Shown here in pieces: positions 1 through 8,428 of a stretch of 64,000 nucleotides of DNA. The notes beneath the pieces were generated by a model. The model did not search any database, had not been told where the DNA came from, and saw only the letters and a program-made list of their open reading frames with translations. The translations under genes were made by a program, and so were the position numbers. The stretch is from positions 1 through 64,000 of the forward strand of contig WPIO01000366.1 of the NCBI GenBank assembly GCA_009760855.2, given 5' to 3'. Numbering within the stretch: position 1 is the first letter of the stretch; each line of letters begins with the position of its first letter. Source of the stretch: Cristatella mucedo. Lineage: Eukaryota; Bryozoa; Phylactolaemata; Cristatellidae.

Positions 1-399
1 CATAATAGTTGAAACCCTTCCAACTGCTTCTTTTAATGGAAGACTTTCAATTTCTTCAACAACAAGTCTAATTCTCATGCTACTAAATAACCAAGCACCA
101 GCATTGTTAACTAATCCAGCAGCAAGTGTTCTTTTAGAATTAGTAAAAGCTCTAGTAGCTGCATCAGCTCCAGTATTAGGTACTTGCACTTGACCTTCAA
201 GTAAGAGATATCCATCGGAAAGTACATAGCATGTTTGTTGTTCACCAGGAACAGTAAATGGTACAAGTTTACTAGCAATACTATTTGTTTCATTTCCATT
301 TGTCTGATAAAACTCTCAAAATTGATAATCTTTTATCTTATCATTAGGAAAACTAGGATCGCCTAATTCGAGGATGGTGTCAATCGGTGCACTTGCCAT
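1..399 (-). pseudogene. Major capsid protein, N-terminal part (copy A)
   Basis: The frame starts at the ATG ending at 399 with residues MASAPIDTILELGDPSFPN and runs off the window edge, matching the first 130 or so residues of the copy B MCP at 10295-11843. One in-frame TGA at 316-318 replaces an Arg codon (CGA in copy B). The start is preceded by a TATATAG box at 407-413. The product would be the hexon-like double-jelly-roll capsid subunit of the viral shell; that role is inferred from length, neighbours and similarity between the two copies, not from a search. Confidence 0.65.
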
Positions 400-426
400 T
401 TCTTCTCTATATAAAAAAGTAACAAT

Positions 427-1023
427 TTATTTTTTATTCTGAAAGTATAAACCAGCACCAATTTTTTTCATGTATCCTCCGTATCCATCAGCTCTTGTTG
501 CAGGCATAATAGCAGGTACAGCAGATTTCTCTTTTATAACTCTTTCTATTTCTTTGTATGCCTTAGGATCATTTTCCTTTAACGTTTCTGAAAAATCCTC
601 TATATCAGAATCCTCCATCTTTGCCTTGTATTTCTTCTTAGGTTTAAGTTTGTTAAGCATAGCTCGTTTTATCTCAAGATCAATCTCTTTAAGCTTTCAA
701 TCATAATCTTCTTCTTTCTTTCTTTTTTCTAATTCATATTCATATTCTTTCTTTCTTCTTTCCTTTTCAGCTTTATCATCAATATCTCTACGCCTATTAG
801 CATACTCCTGGTCAATCTTTTCTTTCTTTGTCTGCAACTCAATTAATTTTCTAGCCTGATGCATCTCAATACCTTTGTTAGCAACGTTCATGCTAAGCCC
901 AGTTAGTCCAGTAAGCACAGGTGCTGCTTTTCCAACACCATCAATAATCTTATCAAGTACACCAGAACCATGATATTTTCCACCAGTTATCCTTCCATGA
1001 CCAATTCTAGCATAGCTACCCAT
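427..1023 (-). pseudogene. Coiled-coil minor virion protein (copy A)
   Basis: A frame of about 198 codons starting MGSYARIGHGRITGGKYHG, interrupted by one TGA at 697-699 where copy B has AGA (Arg). Residues 1-55 are Gly-rich with a short hydrophobic stretch (KAAPVLTGLTGLSMN). Residues 60-130 are very rich in Lys, Glu and Arg and should form a coiled coil. The C-terminus is basic and ends in Gly-rich sequence. ITGG at residues 12-15 followed by Lys fits the adenovirus-protease cleavage pattern (M/I/L)xGG-x. It lies between MCP and jelly-roll genes. A minor capsid or core role is inferred; the family is not recognised. Confidence 0.6.
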
Positions 1024-1029
1024 CCTATA

Positions 1030-1877
1030 TTATTTAGAAATTTCTGTAGTAGCTATAACATCTGCAATAGTATTTATTGTATTTTTATTTTGATCTGTTA
1101 ATTTTCAAAATTGCTAACACCATCAATGTCTCCACGAGTAGGCAAGAATAAGATATTTGGAACATGCACGTCAACCTTTTCTCCTGGATTAACATCATTA
1201 ATGTCAATTAAATATAAGGATGAAGACTGTTCTAAAACACCCCTTTTATGTTCAACATAGTTCTTACTAGGATCTACCAAATCGCAGTCAATACTTATCC
1301 ATTTTACTCCAGAATTGTCAGGTAACTGCATTTTATTCCAAGCCTTAAAAGTACCAGAAAAATACATAGCTTTTTCTACTGCCTCATATGGAGTTCCATC
1401 AACCATTGCAGCATCAAATGTGCCTTGTAAATTTGAACTAAATTCCAAAGTATCTCCAATAGAGTTGATTATACCAGAATTTGTTCCTAGTAGCACAACA
1501 TAGTCTTGACCAACTTGCATAATTATTTAATCATCAGTATCTACACTAAATTTTATTCCATTTGTCGCAGGTCTAGCTAATGGGTTTAAAAACAATTTTG
1601 CTGTTATTAAAGCATTATTTAGGTAAGCAACAACTTTTGAACTATCATAATATTCTTGTGGGACTGCAATAGAATAATTGTCTCGATTAACCATATTTGC
1701 TCTATACCAAGGCATATCGTTTACTTCAATAGTAATATTTGATATTATTCTGTTTGTATACGAAAACTCAACTCTCCGTAAGCCTATTTTGTTATAACCA
1801 GAATCAGATCCAAGCATTAATGGAGGAACAAGAGTCTTTGAATCTGTACTGGTAGTCCCAGTGATTCTTATAGACAT
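1030..1877 (-). pseudogene. Jelly-roll-like minor capsid protein, type 1 (copy A)
   Basis: Starts with MSIRITGT at the ATG ending at 1877; an in-frame TTG further upstream is not needed because copy B paralogs use the same ATG. The product is beta-rich, with a YYDSSKVVAYLN segment and a C-terminal block ending in NVLFLPTR-like residues and a TEISK tail. The frame is broken twice: TAA at 1527-1529, where copy B has a Lys codon, and a one-base frameshift near 1105-1110. It resembles the single-jelly-roll penton-like proteins found beside MCP genes in Polinton-type viruses, but the fold is inferred. Copy B has two such genes here. Confidence 0.55.
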
Positions 1878-1884
1878 TCTTATA

Positions 1885-2756
1885 TTATATTTCAATAATT
1901 TCTATTACAACAGTAATTTGTTGAGAACCAAAATCTAAAATTTTCAAATTTTGGTCTGTAATTGTAATTAATATATCAGAAATAGATTCTCCAAAAAGAT
2001 TGTGATATTCAAGAGTATTCGGTTCATATACCATTTGTTCCCAAGGATAAAAATTATAAGCAAAACTTCTTAGAGCTTGTGTTTCGATATTATTTATGTA
2101 ACTAGTTCTACTAGCAACCAAATTACAATTTACAATAATTAAATTCAAGTCAGAAACAAAAACTTCATTCTCTGAAGTAAGTTTATATCCTGTTTCTGCA
2201 TTTACTTGCTTAAATTGTTTTCCAGGAGGTGCAGTATATGTACTTATTGGTAATGTTTTATCAGTTGTATAAACAGTTCCAGTAAATCCAAGTAAAGGAG
2301 CTATTGTAGACTTAACAGCAACAATTGTAAACCCAGCAGGCATAGTAATCCAAGAATTAGAAGTAGCAGTATCAATACCTAAAACAAACTTATGACTTCC
2401 AGATAATACAATAGAATTATTTATTGTATCAGCAATTCCAATATTTACATCATCAGAAGCAGCTGCATATATTCCAGGAGGAATAATTACTTCTCGTTCA
2501 CTTCCACCTCTAAGTCTGTAAGCAAAAGTATTATTATTATTTGTTATATTTTTAATAGAGTTAGTACCAACAAATTTTTTAAAGCATACCTTAAACCTTT
2601 TGTTCTTAAGTCTTATTGGATTATTTATTTTTACGGCCATAGGATTAGTAGTTCCAGTTACGTTGAAAACATATCCTTCCTTGCCTGCAATGGTATCCTT
2701 TTGATTGCCTCAACATTCTTTAGAATATCCTTAGCCACATCAAGAAGATCTGACAT
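1885..2756 (-). pseudogene. Jelly-roll-like penton/minor capsid protein, type 2 (copy A)
   Basis: Starts with MSDLLDVAKDIL at the ATG ending at 2756, just after a TATATATAG box. A frameshift near 2705 separates this N-terminus from the long frame that continues to 1885. The body has IPPGIYAAA, a segment NLIIVNCNLV, and a C-terminal pattern (YNFYPWEQMVYEP, then SISDILITITDQN, then DFGSQ and a hydrophobic strand) known from invertebrate-genome proteins thought to be viral penton or minor capsid proteins. It overlaps nothing and is 7 bases from the next gene, in the same late block as MCP. Confidence 0.6.
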
Positions 2757-2759
2757 TCT

Positions 2760-3947
2760 CTATATATAGTATAAAAGTTTGTTAATTTTAGCAACATATG
2801 ATTTTGGAAATTTTCTAGATTTTGCAAGGTAGTCAACAGCAGCACTAATAGAATTTACTACTCCAGTATTTCCAGCAGCAAGCTCTCGAATCCACAATTC
2901 TATCTTGTCAAATACTTCTGAATCATTCTTTACAACTAGTGGAATTATTTCTATTCCTTTGCCAAGTTTTGGTCTTAAATAATCTAAAACTCTTTGCTCT
3001 TTAACACTTCTTGTTTTCTTTTTGTCTAGCTCTGCAATAACACTGGGAAGATTTTTTTCATTAAGGTTTTCAACAATCTTTCTTATTGGTTTAGATATTC
3101 CACCAGTTTTTTGCTCCAATAATATCAAGTAAATCTTTCTTCTTATCAATTGTGGATTCATATACTTTATTTATTTCATCCATTTGTTTACCATCAAGTT
3201 TAGTATAATAATCCATTGCGTATTCTAAAATATCGTGAGCAGTCTGTTCTAATTCTTTTTCAGCAGTATACATTTTTTCATCATGAAGTTTTAATCCTAG
3301 TTCACACGGCTTTAAATCTTTATTTGTACTATCAATTTCATTTATTATTCTTGATAAATAACTTGGAATAAATCCATTTTTTCTTTAAGTATTTTAATTA
3401 TATTAGCTTTATCATAATCTTGTACTGCAACAGTTTTCTTTGGAGTGCCAGTAGTTGGATATATATTTAACTCTTCAGCTAAACCTTTTTGAGTAGCATC
3501 AATAGCTTCTCGTATTTCTGGATTTGCTGCATATGTCTTTGCTTGATTTGCTATAGTAATCGCTTTTTTATGCTTTCCTTCACTAACAGATTCTCTTGCT
3601 TTTTGAATAGTACTTGATATGTCTGGTTTGTGTCGCGAAAATTTCTGCAGTTGTTCTTTATTTTCTATCTGTAAAGCAAGTTTAGGTCTAATTCTTTTAA
3701 GTTTCTCAACAAAAACATTACCTGAGTTATCAGTAGATCTCTCTAAAGCTTGCTCATTTAGTCTATGCTCAGCAGCATCTCTTACAGCTATTTCTGATTC
3801 TATTCTTTGTATCTCACCAGAGTTTTCTAGAATGTTTGCATCTCTTAAATCTTGCAGATTTTGCAGTTTAGATTCATAATCTAATGCCTCTTGAACACTT
3901 ACTTTGTAAGATCTATTGCCACTTGAGTAAATTTTTCCATTAAACAT
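2760..3947 (-). pseudogene. Lys-rich virion-associated protein of unknown function (copy A)
   Basis: A gene of about 395 codons starting MFNGKIYSSGNRS at 3947. The first 200 residues are helical and Glu/Lys-rich, with a likely coiled coil around residues 25-75 and a segment STIQKARESVSEGKHKKAI. Frameshifts near 3345-3355, 3270 and 3120 break it into three frames. The C-terminal 110 residues (KKKTRSVKEQRVLDY through the end) are helical. The start is preceded by a TATAG box. Its fixed place between the jelly-roll genes and the ATPase suggests a structural or packaging role; I do not recognise the family. Confidence 0.5.
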
Positions 3948-4008
3948 TTTACTATATCTATTAAGAATTAAAAAATATCATTAATTGCTTTCCCTCTGAA
4001 TCAACTGA

Positions 4009-4632
4009 CTAAAATCTGCCTTCTGATTCAGTCTTAGTAAGGTCTATTACGCAATAACCAAAACGGTTTCTAGTGCAAGAGTTAACCCATTCTCTAAATT
4101 GTTTCTTATCAATATCTCCAACGTATGCGTCACGAATATACGCAATGTCAGTTGTGTTTAGCTTAAAGATTACTATTAAATTTACATTGTTTCTAATTTC
4201 TCTCCTAGGTATATTTGTATAGCCTTGAGCAAGGTAGAAAATGTTTAAACCTTTATGTCTTCCTCGTGTGAAATAGTCTAGTATCTTTGTCTGATCTTCA
4301 GTCATTAAATCATCAAGTACAACTACATTCTTGCAGTTCTTATACGAGTCTACTTCTGGCATAGCATCAATACCATTCACCCATGAGTATGCTTTGTTTT
4401 CTTTTGTCATTGACATAAGTCCACGATACAACTTTTGGTCTAAGCTTGAAGCAATAATTGTACAACTGTCATAATTAACCATTCCATAAAATATCCAATT
4501 CATTATTAGTTGGGATTTACCTGAACCACTTGGACCTAAAACTAAAGCTCTGATTGGTACATTTGGTAAAGGTTCTTTATGTCCAGTATCCACATCTTGA
4601 CCAAAATTAAACGCCCTTACTCGAAGAGACAT
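4009..4632 (-). CDS. A32/FtsK-HerA-like DNA packaging ATPase (copy A)
   Basis: An intact 207-residue protein that would pump viral DNA into preformed capsids using ATP. Walker A is GPSGSGKS at residues 33-40. Walker B is VVVLDD at 103-108. A following IFYLAQGY segment (131-138) fits the sensor strand of this family. The length is normal for Polinton-type packaging ATPases. It is divergent from the Zn-ribbon gene across a 34-base spacer that holds TATAG-type boxes on both strands. I count 11 base differences from the copy B gene over 624 bases, far fewer than in the flanking genes. Confidence 0.85.
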   Translation of the reverse strand: MSLRVRAFNFGQDVDTGHKEPLPNVPIRALVLGPSGSGKSQLIMNWIFYGMVNYDSCTIIASSLDQKLYRGLMSMTKENKAYSWVNGIDAMPEVDSYKNCKNVVVLDDLMTEDQTKILDYFTRGRHKGLNIFYLAQGYTNIPRREIRNNVNLIVIFKLNTTDIAYIRDAYVGDIDKKQFREWVNSCTRNRFGYCVIDLTKTESEGRF

Positions 4633-4666
4633 TTCCTATACTAAAAAAAGTTTTTATATTATAGAA
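4633..4666. promoter_or_regulatory. Divergent promoter between ATPase and Zn-ribbon genes
   Basis: This 34-base spacer carries a box read as TAGTATAGGAA before the ATPase ATG and TATATTATAGAA before the Zn-ribbon ATG, separated by an A/T run. The copy B spacer (16862-16895) is identical. The box type recurs before most viral genes in the window. A late-promoter role is inferred from position and recurrence. Confidence 0.5.
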
Positions 4667-5038
4667 ATGGAAATTTACTGCTTGAAATGTAAGAAACCAA
4701 CAGATAGCATTCATGAGGAATACATCGAGATCGATAGTACAAAAGGTCTTAGGGGAATGATTAAAGCAATTCGCGTGATTTGTGAAAGTAAAATGTCAAA
4801 GTTTGTTAAACTTAGATCTACTGGAGCTGGAGTTCTAGCTCATGGTAAAAAGTTAGGTACAGGAATTTTAGCCCATGGAAAAAAGTTAGGTGCGAGTGTA
4901 GCGAGCGGAGTTCTAGCTCATGGGAAAAAGTTAGGTACTGGAGTTCTAGCTCATGGAAAAACGTTTGGTGGTAAAATGACTAAAGAAAGTATTCTTTCTA
5001 AACAAAGAAAAACTATCAACAGTTTAAAAAAAAGGTAA
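4667..5038 (+). CDS. Zn-ribbon basic repeat protein (copy A)
   Basis: A 123-residue protein starting MEIYCLKCKK. The N-terminus resembles the small viral DUF5679-type zinc ribbon. Cys5 and Cys8 form the first CxxC; the second should be at 36 and 39, but here residue 36 is Arg, while copy B keeps Cys. The middle holds four LAHGK units (residues about 55-105) in an 11-12 residue repeat; copy B has one. The C-terminus is Lys-rich. It may bind DNA or other virion parts; that is inference. It ends in an A-run that overlaps the protease frame. Confidence 0.65.
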   Translation: MEIYCLKCKKPTDSIHEEYIEIDSTKGLRGMIKAIRVICESKMSKFVKLRSTGAGVLAHGKKLGTGILAHGKKLGASVASGVLAHGKKLGTGVLAHGKTFGGKMTKESILSKQRKTINSLKKR

Positions 5039-5415
5039 AAAGTACACCACTAACTGATCTCGAAATAAATAACTATGTGAAAGAATTAGATATAAAAAAT
5101 TTCAGAGGTGTATTTGCAAGAGATGAATTAAGTTCTCCAAAAGAGAATGAGTGCCTTATTTGCAATACTGGTAAATCAGATCTAGCAAAATATCACTGGG
5201 TAGCTCTTAAAAAAATTGGAGATCAATGTTTTTATTTCGATTCATTTGGTGCTCTTCCAATGCCAGAAGTGATTAATTATTTCGGTGTTACACCAAGTTT
5301 TCAGACTTTTCAACTGCAAAAGTTTAATCAAACGGATTGTGGAATGAGGTGCTTAATCTTCCTTAAACTAGTGGAATTTGTCGATTTTGGTACAGTCATG
5401 CAATTATTAATTTGA
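5032..5415 (+). CDS. Adenain-like maturation cysteine protease (copy A)
   Basis: An open frame of 127 codons with the C5/Ulp1-type catalytic order, numbering from the GTG at 5077: YHW with His40, then FDSFG with Asp55, then Gln81, and Cys88 in CGMRC. Such proteases cut capsid precursors during virion maturation. No ATG lies upstream of the His motif, and no TATATAG box is present. The conserved N-terminal part of the domain (LTDLEINNYVKEL, then FRGVF) begins right after the Zn-ribbon stop, in the -1 frame. The start is therefore set at the overlap and may need ribosomal frameshifting; GTG at 5077 would cut into the domain. Confidence 0.7.
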   Translation, partial: KVKSTPLTDLEINNYVKELDIKNFRGVFARDELSSPKENECLICNTGKSDLAKYHWVALKKIGDQCFYFDSFGALPMPEVINYFGVTPSFQTFQLQKFNQTDCGMRCLIFLKLVEFVDFGTVMQLLI

Positions 5416-5443
5416 ATTAAACAAAATATTTCCACTATATAGA

Positions 5444-5941
5444 ATGGAAAATCAAGAAAAGAAATTTGTAGTCCTCCAAAATTCTGCAGTTGTTGTTCCT
5501 AAAGGAAAGCCTGCACACGTTCATGTTGAAGAAAAATTTCAAAAGATTCAAAACCTTATCGCGTGGATGTATATAACAGAAGAATCACTTCCTTATATTC
5601 AAAATATTGTAGATAAATCGAGTGAACAATTAGAATTCAAAGCATTTGATGCTAGTGCAAGGTCAACAATTAGAATTAGATTTGATTTTGGAAAGAAACA
5701 TAGTATTATGTTTGATGAGAATAATAAACAAATTAAAGTATCTAGCCCTGCAGACTTAATTAAGAAACTAGGAAATGATTTTAGCATCACTGGAATTCTC
5801 GATGGTAGTTATGTTTCAAAAGAATATTATAATATTGAAGCAAGATTAAATATTAGACTAAAGATTGACCAAGTAAAAGTTTATGGTTCTCCAAAGAGAT
5901 CAGTTTTTAATCCAGCAGAGTTTAAAAAAATATATAATTAG
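5444..5941 (+). CDS. Conserved viral protein of unknown function, 165 residues (copy A)
   Basis: An intact frame starting MENQEKKFVVLQ, with a TATATAG box ending 2 bases before the ATG. No membrane segment or known catalytic motif is visible. The sequence alternates short hydrophobic and charged stretches, suggesting a beta-rich or mixed fold, with a conserved tail FNPAEFKKI. Copy B keeps the second half with few changes but has a frameshift near 17660-17690. It sits downstream of the protease on the same strand and converges on the PLA2 gene. A DNA-binding or scaffolding role would be a guess. Confidence 0.55.
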   Translation: MENQEKKFVVLQNSAVVVPKGKPAHVHVEEKFQKIQNLIAWMYITEESLPYIQNIVDKSSEQLEFKAFDASARSTIRIRFDFGKKHSIMFDENNKQIKVSSPADLIKKLGNDFSITGILDGSYVSKEYYNIEARLNIRLKIDQVKVYGSPKRSVFNPAEFKKIYN

Positions 5942-5959
5942 TTTGCAAGTTAAATCTCT

Positions 5960-6725
5960 TTAGATCTTTTTCCGAGTTGTATCAAGCATTCTATCAACGA
6001 TTCCTCGAGCATAATTTTTTATCTTATTTAGGCTAGCAGGATTACTTATTGTATCTTTGAGAAAATCAGTAGCAAATGAGTCGTTTAATCCACCAGCAAG
6101 GCCTCAACCTAATTTGCTTTTTGCTGCCATGACGGCTGCTACTGTCTTTGCATCTTCACGTACATAATTTGGTTGACGAGGATCTAGCGCAATACGTGCA
6201 GCAGATTTGGCTAATACCAAGTCTGATAAGTTTCTCATTTGTTTTCTTTGAGGCTCAGGCATTGATGAAGTTTCGGTGTAGTCATGGTCGTGGATTAATC
6301 CACGTGCGTCAAGATCATTTACGCCTGTATAGCCTTCATCCATTCGCTGAGTGAATTTTGTTCCTGTGCCCACATATGAGTATTTTCCAGTATTGTTGAA
6401 TGATCCGCCAGGTACATTCTCTGATTTAATGCCATTTGGTAGTTTCAGATGAAATTCCCTTCCACCAGACAGTTTATTTATGAAATCCACGATGCCCTAG
6501 CCAAGTCTTCTATTTTGTTTCAATTGCTTCAAACTTTGATTTAGTTGTAAGCCAGTGTTTTTTGATCTACACTTTTCTATTTTGATTAGTTGTGTTTTGT
6601 TACAAAGATTGGAACTGCGCCTGGTAGATCTTCTTTTTTTAGTCTGATTGAAATAGGCTTATCACTCTTATGTATAAGGTTTACTTGATGATCTGATAGG
6701 TTTAGTTTTGCCTCATGATATTCCA
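5960..6725 (-). pseudogene. PLA2-domain minor capsid protein (copy A)
   Basis: Homologous to the intact copy B gene at 18061-18849. The ATG ending at 6725 follows a TATAG box. The reading frame is interrupted by a frameshift near 6600-6620, TAG at 6497-6499, TGA at 6104-6106 and an early TAA at 5960-5962. The central part keeps LSGG followed by Arg, a YVGTGTKF calcium-loop-like segment and HDHDY, the His-Asp catalytic motif of the parvovirus-VP1-type phospholipase A2 domain used for endosome escape. Loss of N- and C-terminal continuity makes function unlikely in this copy. Confidence 0.7.
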
Positions 6726-6780
6726 TTCTATAATAAATTAAATTGTATTTTAAGACAAATTAAACTATTATATATTAAAA

Positions 6781-7332
6781 ATGAATCAAGATCATATCTT
6801 TAGAGATCGAGTTATGCAACTTTTGGATTACAATCCAGATACTGGTAAATTCACTAATAAAACCAATCGTGGCGGAACTTCGCGGATTGGCAAAGAGGCT
6901 GGAAGAACAAGCAATGGTTATAGAAGAATAACAATTGATGGAAAGGAATATTTTTCTCACCGTTTGGCGTTTTTGATAATCACAGGGAGAATGCCTTTGC
7001 ATGAAATTGATCATATCAGTTGTGATAAATTGGATAATAGATTTTCAAATTTGCGTGAAGCAACAGCTTCTGAAAATATGAGAAACAGGGGGAGACTAAG
7101 AAATAACAAAAGTGGATTTATAGGAGTTACCTTCAATAAAAGACATAATAAATGGAGAGCTTATATTTACATAGATTATAATAATATACATCTTGGTTAT
7201 TTTAACAATCCTGTAGCTGCAGCAGAAGCACGCAATCTCGCAGCAATACGTTTGCATCTAAGTTTCGCTAGACTCAATTTTAATTATAGTTTAACAGAAG
7301 ATAATAAAATTTTTCGCCGTACAGACTTTTAA
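6781..7332 (+). CDS. HNH-AP2 homing-type endonuclease (copy A)
   Basis: An intact 183-residue protein starting MNQDHIFRDRVMQLL. Residues 55-105 form an HNH nuclease region with SHRLAFLI (His60) and EIDHISCDKLDNR (Asp77-His78, Asn86), then ATASENMRNR. Residues 110-160 form an AP2-type DNA-binding domain with GFIGVTFNKRHNKWRAYI, a LGYF turn and an AAEARNLAA helix. This pairing is known from phage and large-virus free-standing homing nucleases. It sits between two minor capsid genes and its stop overlaps the convergent neighbour by 4 bases. Copy B is broken and has lost the catalytic His. Confidence 0.8.
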   Translation: MNQDHIFRDRVMQLLDYNPDTGKFTNKTNRGGTSRIGKEAGRTSNGYRRITIDGKEYFSHRLAFLIITGRMPLHEIDHISCDKLDNRFSNLREATASENMRNRGRLRNNKSGFIGVTFNKRHNKWRAYIYIDYNNIHLGYFNNPVAAAEARNLAAIRLHLSFARLNFNYSLTEDNKIFRRTDF

Positions 7333-8418
7333 TTTCGACATCTGGATTTTAATTCATCTCTTAGTTTTAGTACTTCTCTATGTATTTCTTCTTGCGATTT
7401 ACCTTGCGCAAACAGATTAGCTAGTAGCATTGCACTCTCTGCTCGATAATTGCAGGTCTTTTTCCCTCCAATTGTACTACTTTCTACTTTTTTTATGTCT
7501 TCTTTTAATTTATCTGAATAAATTACTCCAGAAACCTCATTTAACTGTTTTCCAGTTTTAAGATAATCTAATCTGTTATTTACCTCTGAGCTTTGCACTT
7601 TGTCACTCAAATCAATATCAATGTTTTTATCAAGTAATTCTATCATATTTTTTATGTCTGTAATTGCATTCTTTAGTCTTTCACTTTGTAAACTCAAAGC
7701 ACTCATTCGTTCTTCATAGGTATCCATTTTGGGGGCTTTTGCAGTATACGTTGTTGAATCAATAATCTTCTTAATCAATCCTGCAACAGTTACAGCTATT
7801 GAAGCACCTAAGCCGACTGCTCCAATGATAGAAGCTATAATTGCTATGATTGCTGGAATTGCAGGCAAAAATCCTCCTGATCTTACTTCAAGAAAGTTCT
7901 TACTCCAAGCTTTTGAATCTAATTGTGAAGCATCCCAAGATATTTCCTCTCCAAATGTCTCTGAAAGAAATCTACTAGGATCTAAGTACCAATCAGATGT
8001 AGCTTTTTCTGCTTCTAGCAAAATCTCGTTTATGTAATAGCCAACCTCTAATGATGCTACCATTTTTGACAGTCCTTCTTTTTTATCTGCAATTGTTTTC
8101 CAAAAGACATTGCCATATTTTCCTGAAGCAATATCATCTACAATCTCTTTTATGAATAATCCTAAATCTACAATTCTTGTTATTCCTGATAGAAATCCAC
8201 CAAGTGCTTTTGTAGCAGTTCCAATTACTTTGAATGACTGCAAAACTTTTGGAACAATTGTTGCAATCCTATATTGCAATCCTCCTGGCTCTCAGACTTA
8301 GCTTTAATGCAATCTTTGGAGCTACTTTTATTATTGCTTTTGACCCAAGCTCAGTTGCGGTTGTTGTTCCTGATAATACTTCTTTAGTTTTATCTAAGCC
8401 AGATTTTATTTTTTCCAT
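7329..8418 (-). pseudogene. Hydrophobic minor capsid-type protein (copy A)
   Basis: The frame 7329-8279 encodes about 316 residues. An N-terminal extension of about 45 residues (start MEKIKSGLDKTKEVLSG at 8418) is in another frame, so there is one frameshift near 8280-8290. The protein has a Gly-Gly-Phe-Leu-Pro motif followed by about 40 hydrophobic residues (AIIAIIASIIGAVGLG and onward) and a long charged helix after it. Gly-rich hydrophobic segments of this type occur in minor capsid proteins that disturb membranes. That role is inferred. It is divergent from the fibre gene across a 10-base spacer. Confidence 0.5.
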
Positions 8419-8428
8419 ATATATAAGA
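8419..8428. promoter_or_regulatory. Minimal divergent promoter, hydrophobic protein/fibre
   Basis: Only 10 bases, ATATATAAGA on the plus strand, separate two divergent ATG codons. Both genes therefore share one TATATA element that lies directly against their starts. This leaves almost no room for a conventional TATA box plus 5' leader. Confidence 0.4.
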
